Positions 25,903 to 34,478 of a stretch of 64,000 bases of DNA are shown piece by piece. The notes under the pieces were generated by a model. That model saw only the letters and a list, made by a program, of their open reading frames with translations. It made no database searches and had not been told where the DNA came from. Made by a program: the position numbers and the translations under genes. Position 1 is the stretch's first letter. Every line of letters starts with the position of its first letter. This DNA comes from a bacterium (GTDB lineage: Bacteria; Hinthialibacterota; Hinthialibacteria; OLB16), in the NCBI GenBank assembly GCA_022072055.1, contig JAJVIK010000020.1, positions 1 through 64,000 on the forward strand, given 5' to 3'.

Positions 25903-27218
25903 TTCCTACCGAACACGCGACGGAAGAAGCGTGTCACCGCGTTCCCGCCTTCCGGGGGAGTGGGAAGTGGCGCGGGAGGGGGCTGAAGGTTACCCGCCGG
26001 GGGCTGCGAGGAAGCTTGCGGGAACGGCTGCGGGGACTGGGGCTGCTGAGGCTCGGTCACTGAGGGGGCGGGACGGAAGGGCCGTGAGACCGCGGACCAG
26101 AACCGACGCCATCCCGATTCCTGAGGCTGTTGCTGGGGAATGGGTTGCTGCATCGGGGGTTGCATCCCTTGCTGGAATTGGGGTTGCGGGGCCGCGCCAA
26201 ACTGTGGGGACACTCCTCCGGGTAGGCCCGGTCCCATCGGGGCGGAGGGCATCGGTCTCCTCGGCGGGGGAGGGGCGGGAATTACGGGCATCGGCTGGAA
26301 GGGGGACTGGGGACTCAAATCACGGCTTGTCCCGGCGCTCGGAAGCGCGGGGATTTCGGCCTCAATGGGCGCAAGCACGGCATCCTCCGTCGGCCCAGGG
26401 GGAAGCGGCTCGGCACGGGGAGCGGCGAACGGTTGGGCCACGGGCGGGGACTCCGGCGCGGGACCGCGAGGACTCATCTGGGTCCGCTGCCAGGCTCTGT
26501 TCATGGCGCTCTCGACCGGCGCGGAGGATCGGTCCAGTGGGATTTCACCCGAAAAAGGAAGCGCCGAGGTGGAGGATCCCTCCCCGGAGGGGGCCGGAGG
26601 AGGCGGTGGCGGCGGAACGGTCGTGGGGGTCGGCTCGGGAGTCGGAGCCTCGGTGGGCAGGGGAACGGGGGTGGGCGGGGTCTCTTCCCCGAACAGCATC
26701 TTGAGGAGGGTCCCGGTCATCTCCCCCATGAACGCTTCAGGCTCGGTCTCGTTCCCGAACCGAGTCTCCTCGCGCAGCAGTCGCCCGGTTTTCCCATCCA
26801 CCACCTTGAGCGAGGCGGAGATCACCCCATCGGCCACGATAAACGACCCCAGAACCACGAGGTCGGCTTCGAGTTTCTTTCCAATCGCCGGGACTTGTTC
26901 CGGCGCGATATAGTAGGAATCGATGTGGAGTTCCTGAAGCGCGGAATGGATCCGCGGGAAGGGGACCACCTGGACCTTCTTGCGCTCGAAAACCGCGCGG
27001 CGCAGGCCACGCCCCCAGAGCGATTCCCAGGAATCGAATTTGGCCTCCGCCGAAAGGTTGAACAGGTCGAGCACCACCACGGTGGAGTTGTCGGTGGCCA
27101 GTCCTTTGGGAGGTGGAGCCGCCTGCGCCGCCTGCCCTTGAAACCCGGGGATTCCCCAAGGCGCGAGGGCCAAGCACGCGAGGAAACTGACCAACAAGGG
27201 GGACGGAATCCGCTTCAT
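25887..27218 (-). CDS. Exported Pro-rich protein with TolB/CsgG-like N-terminal domain
   Basis: 443 residues; ATG behind GGAAAGG. A signal peptide (ending QAAQA, about 34) is followed by a globular domain, residues about 43-185, with alternating strands and helices (VVVLDLFNLS, LEADLVVLGSFIVADGVISA, LKVVDGKTGRLL). This pattern is found in CsgG, FlgO and TolB-N-like proteins that compute additive activities at the outer membrane. Residues about 190-430 are a Pro/Thr/Gln-rich disordered tail. The family call is from pattern only. Confidence 0.6.
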   Translation of the reverse strand: MKRIPSPLLVSFLACLALAPWGIPGFQGQAAQAAPPPKGLATDNSTVVVLDLFNLSAEAKFDSWESLWGRGLRRAVFERKKVQVVPFPRIHSALQELHIDSYYIAPEQVPAIGKKLEADLVVLGSFIVADGVISASLKVVDGKTGRLLREETRFGNETEPEAFMGEMTGTLLKMLFGEETPPTPVPLPTEAPTPEPTPTTVPPPPPPPAPSGEGSSTSALPFSGEIPLDRSSAPVESAMNRAWQRTQMSPRGPAPESPPVAQPFAAPRAEPLPPGPTEDAVLAPIEAEIPALPSAGTSRDLSPQSPFQPMPVIPAPPPPRRPMPSAPMGPGLPGGVSPQFGAAPQPQFQQGMQPPMQQPIPQQQPQESGWRRFWSAVSRPFRPAPSVTEPQQPQSPQPFPQASSQPPAGNLQPPPAPLPTPPEGGNAVTRFFRRVFGRNQSSN

Positions 27219-27244
27219 CGAGACGAACCTTTCCGCGCCGGCTC

Positions 27245-27811
27245 TTACTTGACAAGGCGCTGGATTGCCTTGAATTCAGGGGTTCCAGCGCGCTCCAGCA
27301 GTTCAAACAAGGCCATTTCCGTACAGGAAATCACAGCCCCCGCCCCCCTCAGGCGGTCCATCGCAATCTTCACATGCTCCCCGTTGCGGGAACCGACCGC
27401 ATCGGCCAGGAGATGGGTCCGATATCCTTCATCCAGGGCCTGGAGCGCGGTCTGCGCCACACAAACATGCGCTTCAATCCCGGCAATGAGGAGTGTCTCC
27501 ACACCCAAGCCCTTGAGCTTCCCCACAAACTTCGGCTCCCGGAAGCAGCCGAAAGCCACCTTCTCCAACCGGACCGCGCCCTCCAGATGCTCTTCGAGTT
27601 CCGGCACGGTCCTCCCCAGACCCTGGGGATACTGCTCGGTCACAATCAGCGGCGCGCGCAAGACCTGTGCGGCGCGGGCGATGCGAATCAGGTTCTCCAG
27701 GATTTCCCCCCAGTTCGGAATCACCGGGCGGAATCTCTCCTGGAAATCAACAATCAGGAACGCCGCGCCGTTCCGAGTCGCGAGCCGGGGGCCGGGCCTT
27801 TCCTCAGGCAC
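27245..27811 (-). CDS. Isochorismatase-family cysteine hydrolase
   Basis: 188 residues from GTG 27811, overlapping lysC by 8 bases, with AAGGGG as ribosome-binding site. The catalytic triad of the family is complete: Asp22 (IVDFQERF), Lys84 (RLEKVAFGCF) and Cys117 (GIEAHVCVAQT). Members hydrolyse amides or vinyl ethers (nicotinamidase, isochorismatase, YcaC types). This short form, with TEQYPQGLG, is closest to uncharacterised YcaC-like or ISOC1-like hydrolases. Its substrate cannot be inferred from aspartate kinase next door. Confidence 0.85.
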   Translation of the reverse strand: MPEERPGPRLATRNGAAFLIVDFQERFRPVIPNWGEILENLIRIARAAQVLRAPLIVTEQYPQGLGRTVPELEEHLEGAVRLEKVAFGCFREPKFVGKLKGLGVETLLIAGIEAHVCVAQTALQALDEGYRTHLLADAVGSRNGEHVKIAMDRLRGAGAVISCTEMALFELLERAGTPEFKAIQRLVK

Positions 27812-29042
27812 TCACAACCCCTTCATCCTCCTCGATCAGGTCGAAGTCCTTGGCCAAGGTCCTCACCGCAAGCTCGGTGTAATCCTCGTCAATGACCACA
27901 GAAATCCGGATTTCCGAGGTGCTGATCATGTAAATGTTTATTCCTTTATCGGCCAACGCCCGGAACATCTTAGCGGCAACACCGCCATGCGACTTCATCC
28001 CGACACCGACAATGCTTACCTTGGCGATTTTTTCGTCCACGCTGACCTGGCGGGCCTTCAGTTTCTTGGCCACGACCTCGGTCGCCTTGACGGCGTCGTT
28101 CAGGTCGCTCTTGGTCACCGTGAACGACATGTTGGCCAGGCCATCTTCCCCCTTGCCTTGAACGATCATGTCCACCGAGAGGCCTTGTGAGGCGAGCTGC
28201 TCAAAGACCTGCGCGGCGATCCCCGGTTGGTCGGGAATGCCATACACGCTGATGCGCGCCTCGGTCTTGTCGGAGCAGATCCCTGTAACGAGAATCTCTT
28301 CCATGCCTTCAACCTCCTCCGAGATCAGGGTCCCGGGCTTGTCTTCAAAACTGGTGAGCACCTGAAGCGGCACTCGGTATTTCTTGGCGAACACCACGGA
28401 GCGGGTCTGGAGCACCTTGGAGCCCGACCCGGCCATTTCGAGCATCTCGTCGTAGGAAATCCGCGCGAGCTTCCTGGCCCCGCGGACAATCCTCGGATCG
28501 GCGGCGTAAACCCCATCCACATCGGTGTAGATGTCGCAGCGCTCGGCCCCAAGGGCGGCGGCGATGGCGGCGGCGGAGGTGTCCGAGGCCCCGCGACCCA
28601 GCGTGGTCACCTCCATGTCATCCGTGACTCCTTGGAACCCGGCCACCACCGGGACCCCGCCCTTTTCCAACACGGAGCGCAACCGGCCGGCGTCAATCGA
28701 CTTGATCTTGGCCCGGGTGTGGAACGGGTCGGTGACAATCCCGGCCTGAGAGGCGGTGAAGGAAACCGCCTCAATCCCCACCTTGTGCAAAGCAATGGCC
28801 ATGAGCGCGATGCTGACCTGTTCGCCCGCGGAGGCGAGCACATCTCGCTCACGCCCGGAGCTTTTCGGGTCGATGGCGTCCGCCAAGCCCAACAGGCGGT
28901 TGGTCTCCCCCGCCATGGCGCTGACCACCACGGCGACATTGTAGCCTCTACGGATATCGGCGGCGATTCGATGGGCGTTGGAAAGGATCCTCTCCGTGGT
29001 CCCCATCGAGGTTCCGCCGTATTTGTGGACAAGAATCGGCAT
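27804..29042 (-). CDS. lysC: Aspartate kinase
   Basis: 412 residues; phosphorylates aspartate, the first step to lysine/diaminopimelate, threonine and methionine. The kinase domain begins VHKYGGTSMG and contains TLGRGASDTSAAAIA and the IYTDVDGVYAADPRIV loop. Two ACT domains (about 265-405) provide end-product inhibition. The ATG 29042 gives the family's normal start. It supplies diaminopimelate for the MurE-type peptidoglycan inferred in this window. Downstream it is translationally coupled to the isochorismatase-like gene. Confidence 0.94.
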   Translation of the reverse strand: MPILVHKYGGTSMGTTERILSNAHRIAADIRRGYNVAVVVSAMAGETNRLLGLADAIDPKSSGRERDVLASAGEQVSIALMAIALHKVGIEAVSFTASQAGIVTDPFHTRAKIKSIDAGRLRSVLEKGGVPVVAGFQGVTDDMEVTTLGRGASDTSAAAIAAALGAERCDIYTDVDGVYAADPRIVRGARKLARISYDEMLEMAGSGSKVLQTRSVVFAKKYRVPLQVLTSFEDKPGTLISEEVEGMEEILVTGICSDKTEARISVYGIPDQPGIAAQVFEQLASQGLSVDMIVQGKGEDGLANMSFTVTKSDLNDAVKATEVVAKKLKARQVSVDEKIAKVSIVGVGMKSHGGVAAKMFRALADKGINIYMISTSEIRISVVIDEDYTELAVRTLAKDFDLIEEDEGVVSA

Positions 29043-29090
29043 TAGAAGGACACAGCTCCCCAATTATGATGCACTTAGGATAGCAGGCGG

Positions 29091-29106
29091 ATTGAAGCGC
29101 TTCAAT
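29091..29106. promoter_or_regulatory. 16-bp perfect palindrome between lysC and the DUF6259 gene
   Basis: ATTGAAGCGCTTCAAT is fully self-complementary. It covers the stop of the DUF6259 gene and lies about 50 bp upstream of the lysC ATG, where a regulator could bind. It may equally be chance. Confidence 0.35.
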
Positions 29107-31420
29107 GCGGGTGGAGTGGCGCCGTGTCCGGGGCGACCTCGATCAAGCAGGCGGAAGCAGGGTCGAGATGCTCCTCAAGTTCCACCTTCCCATCCGCGTA
29201 GCGGCCGAGGTCTTTCTCGGCATCGGCCTCGATCCGGCGAATTGTCCCGGAGACGGAGATCGGATAGTCGCTCTGTCGGAGCGAGAGCAAGGCGCGCTGG
29301 GGTTGGTCCGAGATATTCACCAGCGCCACTCCGATCCGTCCATCCTCCGCGAGCCACGCCCCGGCAAGGACCATCGGCACGGTCGCGACATATTCCTTCA
29401 CCGCTCCCTGCTGACCGGCATAGATCGAAAGACGGGAAACCGGGATCTGGGCCGACGGGAGCGTGTCGACCGGCGGCTTGAGCATCGTTCCATCGCGCAA
29501 GTACGCTCGGGTCTTGGCGTGGAGGCGAGCGAGCGCCAGGAAGAAGTCCATCTCCTCACGGCGTTCCTCAAGCAGCCTGGGAGTGAAGTTGGCGAGGGTT
29601 AGCTGTTGGCCCCACACCAACGCGCGCGCCTGCTCCAGACGGAATTGGGCGGCGAACTTCCGGTCGAGTAGCGCAAGCGGTTCCCGAGGGGCGAACTCCG
29701 CGGGCCAGAGGTCGTCATAGGGTGGATGAGTGAGTGAGGAGTAATTCCCATACAGCAGCGCGCAGTCATGGTAGACCGATTGGAAGAACGGGATCGGCTC
29801 CCAATCGCCGGGCGCGGCATAGCGTTCCATGCTCACCTGCAGGCTGAGCATCAGGTCGAGGTGCGGAAGCCAGGCCTCGCCGCATCCCTCTCCGGCGAGC
29901 GTGATCCGGCGGTCCCCCGTGGAGCCTTCACGGATGCTCGCGGCAAGCGCGCGGAATCCCTCCATCCAGTAAGACCCGCCACCGAGCGGATGACCGTGCG
30001 CTGGGTCATAGCAGGACAGGCTCGAACAGGCCTGGTCCATATAGATCCCATCCACGCCCAGGTCGAAAGCCGCCACCGCGAGAGAGCGGTATTTCTCCCG
30101 CCAGAAGGGAGTCCCCATGCACATCGAGGCGCAGGGGACCTTCATGAAGGTGTTGTAGACTTCGGGCGCGACCTTTCCATCCGGCCCCTTGACCGCGAAG
30201 CGCTCCGCGCCTTCCTCCGACCAGCTCCCGGTGGTCATCCCCCATAGCCTCTGATTCATGTACACCAGGGAACGGACGCCTTGTTCGCGGGCAAGCGCGA
30301 GCGCGCTCCGGAAAGACTCGTTCCCTTCCCTCGGCGGGAGGTACTCCGGAAAGCCCGCGTCATACGCGCAGCCGTGCCACCAATGCCAGAACACACTGAC
30401 CGGGATACGCGCTTCCTCTTGGAGCTTCGCGGCCGGAACAAGGACCCCTTGGGAGCGTCCCCGGTTCCAGACCCATAAGCCGGTGTCGGTGGCCCACTCC
30501 GGAGTCAGTCCCTTTTTGCGGCGGCTCTCGTGGACCCAGGCCTGCCCGCGCGCCCAACGGCTGTATTCCCGCGCGGCTTCGTACCAGCTTCCCGAGAAGG
30601 CGCTGAGGAGGGTGTCGTAAGGGGGTTCATAGAGCTCAATCGGCTTGTTTTCCACCGGTGGCTGATGGATCACTTCCAGGCCGATGCCCCCTTGATCCTC
30701 GCCGAACACGGCGAACTGCTTTCTCAGGGCGGAGGGATCCTGGGTGGAGAGCAGGAGACCCGGACCCTCGCCTCCGCACCACGCCAGGCACTGCATCGAG
30801 AGCAGGCCGGGATACTCCCATTCGCGCCGTTTCGCGGCTTCCCCTTCCGGACTCAGGAGAGAGCGCGCGCGGTGGGTCTCTTTCCCCATCCATTCCGGAA
30901 CCGCCAGGCTTTCTCCCGCTTGGGGCTTGATTCCTCCAATTCGAGGAAAATGGACCGCGCGGACTTTCATCCCCGCCAATCGCTCCAGGCGGATTCGCCA
31001 GCACACGGTCGGGTGTTCGGGGTCAAGGGTCACTCGCGCGACCACTCTCAAGTCGGGGGCCTCCGGGTGTCCGAATCCACTCCAGATAAGCTCCAGCGTG
31101 TCCTCCTTGGCGAGATCGCGCCGCGCGCTAAAAGACGCCGCGCGCTCCGCTCTCAGCGGCGGACCGTGCATGGGGGAGATTTGCCAAAGGGTTGTCGGGG
31201 AGCCATCCGAGAGAAACTCATGGCTGGGGGTCTTGAGCGAAAACTCGCTCAGCGCGCCGGTCTTGGGGTGGAAGGCGAGGCGGAGTCGGGGGCTGTCAAG
31301 AACCGGTTGTCCCGCGCGCGCGCCACCCACGGCGGCCAGCGCCAGCGCGAGAGCAAACGCCGCGAGGCGCGATGAAATCGCGGCCGGCGAAGACAATCGA
31401 ATCCATGGATGGCGAGACAC
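29102..31420 (-). CDS. Exported DUF6259 glycoside-hydrolase-like protein
   Basis: 772 residues from GTG 31420; a signal peptide ends near ARAG (about residue 37). An N-terminal beta-sandwich (about 40-290) precedes a TIM-barrel-like region. There GVDGIYMDQ (about 455) resembles the nucleophile strand of GH36/GH31-like clans and LAGEGCGEAW (about 510) could carry the acid. A C-terminal beta domain completes it. DUF6259 proteins are presumed secreted glycosidases without known substrate. It stands alone, with no transporter or other carbohydrate enzyme beside it. Confidence 0.78.
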   Translation of the reverse strand: MSRHPWIRLSSPAAISSRLAAFALALALAAVGGARAGQPVLDSPRLRLAFHPKTGALSEFSLKTPSHEFLSDGSPTTLWQISPMHGPPLRAERAASFSARRDLAKEDTLELIWSGFGHPEAPDLRVVARVTLDPEHPTVCWRIRLERLAGMKVRAVHFPRIGGIKPQAGESLAVPEWMGKETHRARSLLSPEGEAAKRREWEYPGLLSMQCLAWCGGEGPGLLLSTQDPSALRKQFAVFGEDQGGIGLEVIHQPPVENKPIELYEPPYDTLLSAFSGSWYEAAREYSRWARGQAWVHESRRKKGLTPEWATDTGLWVWNRGRSQGVLVPAAKLQEEARIPVSVFWHWWHGCAYDAGFPEYLPPREGNESFRSALALAREQGVRSLVYMNQRLWGMTTGSWSEEGAERFAVKGPDGKVAPEVYNTFMKVPCASMCMGTPFWREKYRSLAVAAFDLGVDGIYMDQACSSLSCYDPAHGHPLGGGSYWMEGFRALAASIREGSTGDRRITLAGEGCGEAWLPHLDLMLSLQVSMERYAAPGDWEPIPFFQSVYHDCALLYGNYSSLTHPPYDDLWPAEFAPREPLALLDRKFAAQFRLEQARALVWGQQLTLANFTPRLLEERREEMDFFLALARLHAKTRAYLRDGTMLKPPVDTLPSAQIPVSRLSIYAGQQGAVKEYVATVPMVLAGAWLAEDGRIGVALVNISDQPQRALLSLRQSDYPISVSGTIRRIEADAEKDLGRYADGKVELEEHLDPASACLIEVAPDTAPLHPH

Positions 31421-31650
31421 GTGGCATGAAGCCCCTGATCAGGCGCGCTCCTTTCCCACTTGACTCACAACCTTCCACCTCTCGGAGAGGATTCCAAGAA
31501 CAGGGATTGCCATCCCCGTGTACAACCGCCCCTCGGTCCGCCGGAGCTGCGCCGACTCAACGATTGCTGCTTCGGTGTTCACAGTGATTGCGGTTTCTCA
31601 TTACGAGTAGCAACTCTTATATCATTTCATTCAACGGGCTGTTAGGGGAG

Positions 31651-33036
31651 TTAACAGGTGCTCGGTTTGGCCCCCAGGAACCCGCCCGAGGGGAGCGTGT
31701 TCACAAAGTATCGGTAAGTCCCGATCAATTCGAATCCATGTTTGGAGAAATACGGGGGCATCGTTTCCGCCGTGAAGTAATGGAGGTGTCCCAAGTTGCC
31801 GTAGCCGTGGAGATCATCGAGCTGCTCGGAAATCGAAAGGCTGGGGAGATCGGGTATTGGAACCTCGACCAGAATGACGCCGCCGGGCTTTAGCGCCTGC
31901 CAGGCTTTCCCGAGAAGCTCCGAGGGTTTCTCAAGGTGCTCGAGCACGTGGTAGGCGAAGACATAATCATACTGCTCCGGCCGCGGCATCCACTCTCGAA
32001 CCGTGCTCTTGTGAACATCCAGGTTGAAATGGTCACGACAGTAATCGACCAGCTTTTGCCCGGTTTCGATTCCCCGCACGCGCAGTCCCAGATCGCTCAG
32101 GAATTTCAGCACGTGCCCCTCCGCGCATCCGATTTCAAAGGCCGATTGGCCTTCGCTGGGAAAGGGGCGCCCGGAGGCTTCAAACACCTCTCGCATGAGC
32201 CCGATTCGATGCTGGAAGAATGACCGGTTGTGCCAGTTCTTTTCCATGAACGCGATGGAGCTGTCCTGGTTGTACCAATCGCCCAGCACATCAAGGCTTT
32301 CGGGCGGCTTGCGCTCCACAAACTCCAGTCCGCAACGGTCACATCGGACATTCTTCTGGTTCAGGAAGAAGAAGGTGGCCGTGAAGGCGCTCCCGCCGCA
32401 CAGATCACATGGAGCCATCGGGAAATGCTGCTCGACTTCGGTCAGGTATTGACGAGCGAGGTATGTCAGAAATGCGCTCAGCCCGGATGCCCGAATTCCC
32501 GGCAGGGATCTTCGAGTCCGCAGCAGCTCGCGGCTCAGGCCGCCGATGAAATCGCGGTTCGGGAGCCGCCTGATGAAGGCGCCTCCCAGCTCTCCGCCTC
32601 TCCGGATCAGCCGCTTCCTCAACGGCTCGGTCGCGCTGATTCGCTGAGAAAGGGAGGGGGGACATTCGGGGAGAATGGCCTCGATTTGACGATAGGCAAG
32701 GTGCGCCTTCTTCCGCTCGCCGAGACTCCAGTAGCAGTCCCCCAGAAGTTTGAGCGCTTCCTCTAAACCGGGCTGGATTTCAATCGCCTTTTCCAGGCAG
32801 GGGATGGCCTCTCGCGTTCGGCCGAGCGTGTAAAGCACATACCCCAGGTTTCCCCATGCGTTCAGGCAATCGGGGTGGTCCCGAGCCAGGGCCCGGAGCT
32901 TCCCGATGCCTTCCTCGGCCTTGCCGCCCTGAATGGCGCTCAGGGCCTCGTGGAGGCGGCGCCCGGGATCCTCCTGACGGATAGACTCGGAAGGATGGAG
33001 GGGTTGTGGAGAATCAACCGCAAAGGGTTCGAGCAT
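31651..33036 (-). CDS. TPR-methyltransferase fusion protein
   Basis: 461 residues. Residues about 25-130 hold three TPR units (LNAWGNLGYVLYTLGRTREA). About 130-200 is a basic linker. About 210-245 is a zinc-ribbon-like element with two CxxC pairs (CDLCGG and CDRCG). About 265-450 is a class I SAM-dependent methyltransferase with motif I AFEIGCAEG, YDYVFAYHVLEHL and LKPGGVILVEVP. The zinc-ribbon plus methyltransferase part resembles enzymes modifying polysaccharide or lipid-linked sugars; the TPR front end may recruit it. No ribosome-binding site is obvious. Confidence 0.82.
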   Translation of the reverse strand: MLEPFAVDSPQPLHPSESIRQEDPGRRLHEALSAIQGGKAEEGIGKLRALARDHPDCLNAWGNLGYVLYTLGRTREAIPCLEKAIEIQPGLEEALKLLGDCYWSLGERKKAHLAYRQIEAILPECPPSLSQRISATEPLRKRLIRRGGELGGAFIRRLPNRDFIGGLSRELLRTRRSLPGIRASGLSAFLTYLARQYLTEVEQHFPMAPCDLCGGSAFTATFFFLNQKNVRCDRCGLEFVERKPPESLDVLGDWYNQDSSIAFMEKNWHNRSFFQHRIGLMREVFEASGRPFPSEGQSAFEIGCAEGHVLKFLSDLGLRVRGIETGQKLVDYCRDHFNLDVHKSTVREWMPRPEQYDYVFAYHVLEHLEKPSELLGKAWQALKPGGVILVEVPIPDLPSLSISEQLDDLHGYGNLGHLHYFTAETMPPYFSKHGFELIGTYRYFVNTLPSGGFLGAKPSTC

Positions 33037-33425
33037 CTTCTAACCCATCCCGTCGAACTGATCCGATCCGACAGAAACAGGGTACCAAGGAAATGGGTGT
33101 ATGACAACATAATTACCACCAGCGATTTAATTCACCCGTCGACCTTGGTTTCTTCTCCCATGCCCTGCCTCGACGGTAGCTTGCCCCCCCAGGTTGACCC
33201 GATGATCCACAGATTCTTGTAGGGGCGCGACCTTCTCAGTGGGGCAATCCTGACTGTGCGCGAGAATGGTCAATTCTCCTTTTCGATCAGCCCCAGCCAG
33301 TGGGTGAAGCTCTCTTCGCCTTGTGTTAAGATAATCCCGATGACAGGGACGCCGCGCGCGGTCCCCTGTCGGAAGGTCCTTCAAGTTCGGAGGGTCTTTC
33401 AGCTCCATGCCCGGGAGATCCGCCC
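33037..33425. other. 389-bp divergent intergenic region
   Basis: Separates the leftward methyltransferase gene from the rightward prepilin gene. A weak leftward promoter is possible: TTGTCA on the minus strand (33107-33102), 17 bp, TACCCT (33084-33079). A small hairpin GAGAAT/ATTCTC (33262-33278) followed by CTTTT lies in the right half. No convincing small ORF or RNA gene was seen. Confidence 0.4.
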
Positions 33426-34394
33426 ATGTTCACCCGTTCCGCCCCGAAGGATTCAAGTGCAGTCAAATCCAATCAAGGTTTCACCCTCATCGAACTTCTG
33501 GTGGTGATCGCCATCATCGCGGTCCTGATCGGACTGCTGCTCCCGGCGGTCCAGAAGGTGCGCGAGGCCGCCGCGCGGTCCATGTGTCAGAATAACCTCC
33601 GTCAACTGGCCATCGCGGTCCACAACTACGAGGTGGACCATCCCGGAGTTTTTCCGGGCGACTTTTCCCAGATCCTTCCATACATCGAACAGGAGAATCT
33701 GTTCAATGCGATGGACCACGGGTACAAGTTCTCAATCCAACCGCGAATGGCGGCCAAGGGGGGAGACTTGCCCGCCGGGGTGGACATCATCGGCGAGCCG
33801 GTTCTGCCGGGGATCACCGGCCCGACCAAGATCACCCGCCATTACCCCGCCGACATGGAGACCGAGATGGTCCCGCCCGACGCCGAGAGGAATCGTCAGG
33901 AGATGTTCGACAAGCTCCGCATGCTGTGGCGCACCACCTATGGCAACGCCCTTCCCCAGTTGATCGCCGAGGGGATTTTCGACGAGAACAATCCGTGCTC
34001 GGTCCACGACATGGAGAATCTGGGCGTGGAAGACATTTTCTTCCGAATCGCGGTGGTGGATGACAACACCACGGGCATCACGCTGCACGACCTCACTCAG
34101 TTCACCGGCGGCGGCACTCTGTACACATCCGTGGTCAACACGGCCCTCTTCGACATCATGAAGATCGGGATCGAGGGGGACGAAGACGGGATGATGTTGC
34201 CGGCGGTGCAGATGGCCGACATTGGAAGCTTCACCTCGACGCTATGTGTCAGCTATGATGTAAAACCCAACCCATTGGATGGCCGGATCGACCCGCAAGA
34301 CCTGGCCGAATGGGCGCGCCGTGTTCTGGTCGGCGCCGATCCGGGGGAAGTGCTGTTTGACTTCGGGCGGTTTTGGTACATGACCATGCGGTAG
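33426..34394 (+). CDS. Type IV prepilin / pseudopilin (DUF1559-like)
   Basis: 322 residues, ATG behind GGGAG. A short leader ends in the prepilin peptidase site [22 protein letters not shown], with Glu at mature position 5, followed by the amphipathic helix [12 protein letters not shown]. The next [16 protein letters not shown] is typical of the DUF1559-type pseudopilins abundant in Planctomycetes and relatives, as is [14 protein letters not shown]. The C-terminal part is acidic and less familiar. No other pilus genes are adjacent, so it probably uses a system encoded elsewhere. Confidence 0.88.
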   Translation: MFTRSAPKDSSAVKSNQGFTLIELLVVIAIIAVLIGLLLPAVQKVREAAARSMCQNNLRQLAIAVHNYEVDHPGVFPGDFSQILPYIEQENLFNAMDHGYKFSIQPRMAAKGGDLPAGVDIIGEPVLPGITGPTKITRHYPADMETEMVPPDAERNRQEMFDKLRMLWRTTYGNALPQLIAEGIFDENNPCSVHDMENLGVEDIFFRIAVVDDNTTGITLHDLTQFTGGGTLYTSVVNTALFDIMKIGIEGDEDGMMLPAVQMADIGSFTSTLCVSYDVKPNPLDGRIDPQDLAEWARRVLVGADPGEVLFDFGRFWYMTMR

Positions 34395-34478
34395 GGAGAT
34401 GAGGAGTTGGGTGTGCTTAGAAGCGCTCGCACCAAAGACCTTGAGAGATTGGGCGATGCACCCAGAAGGCATCCAACA

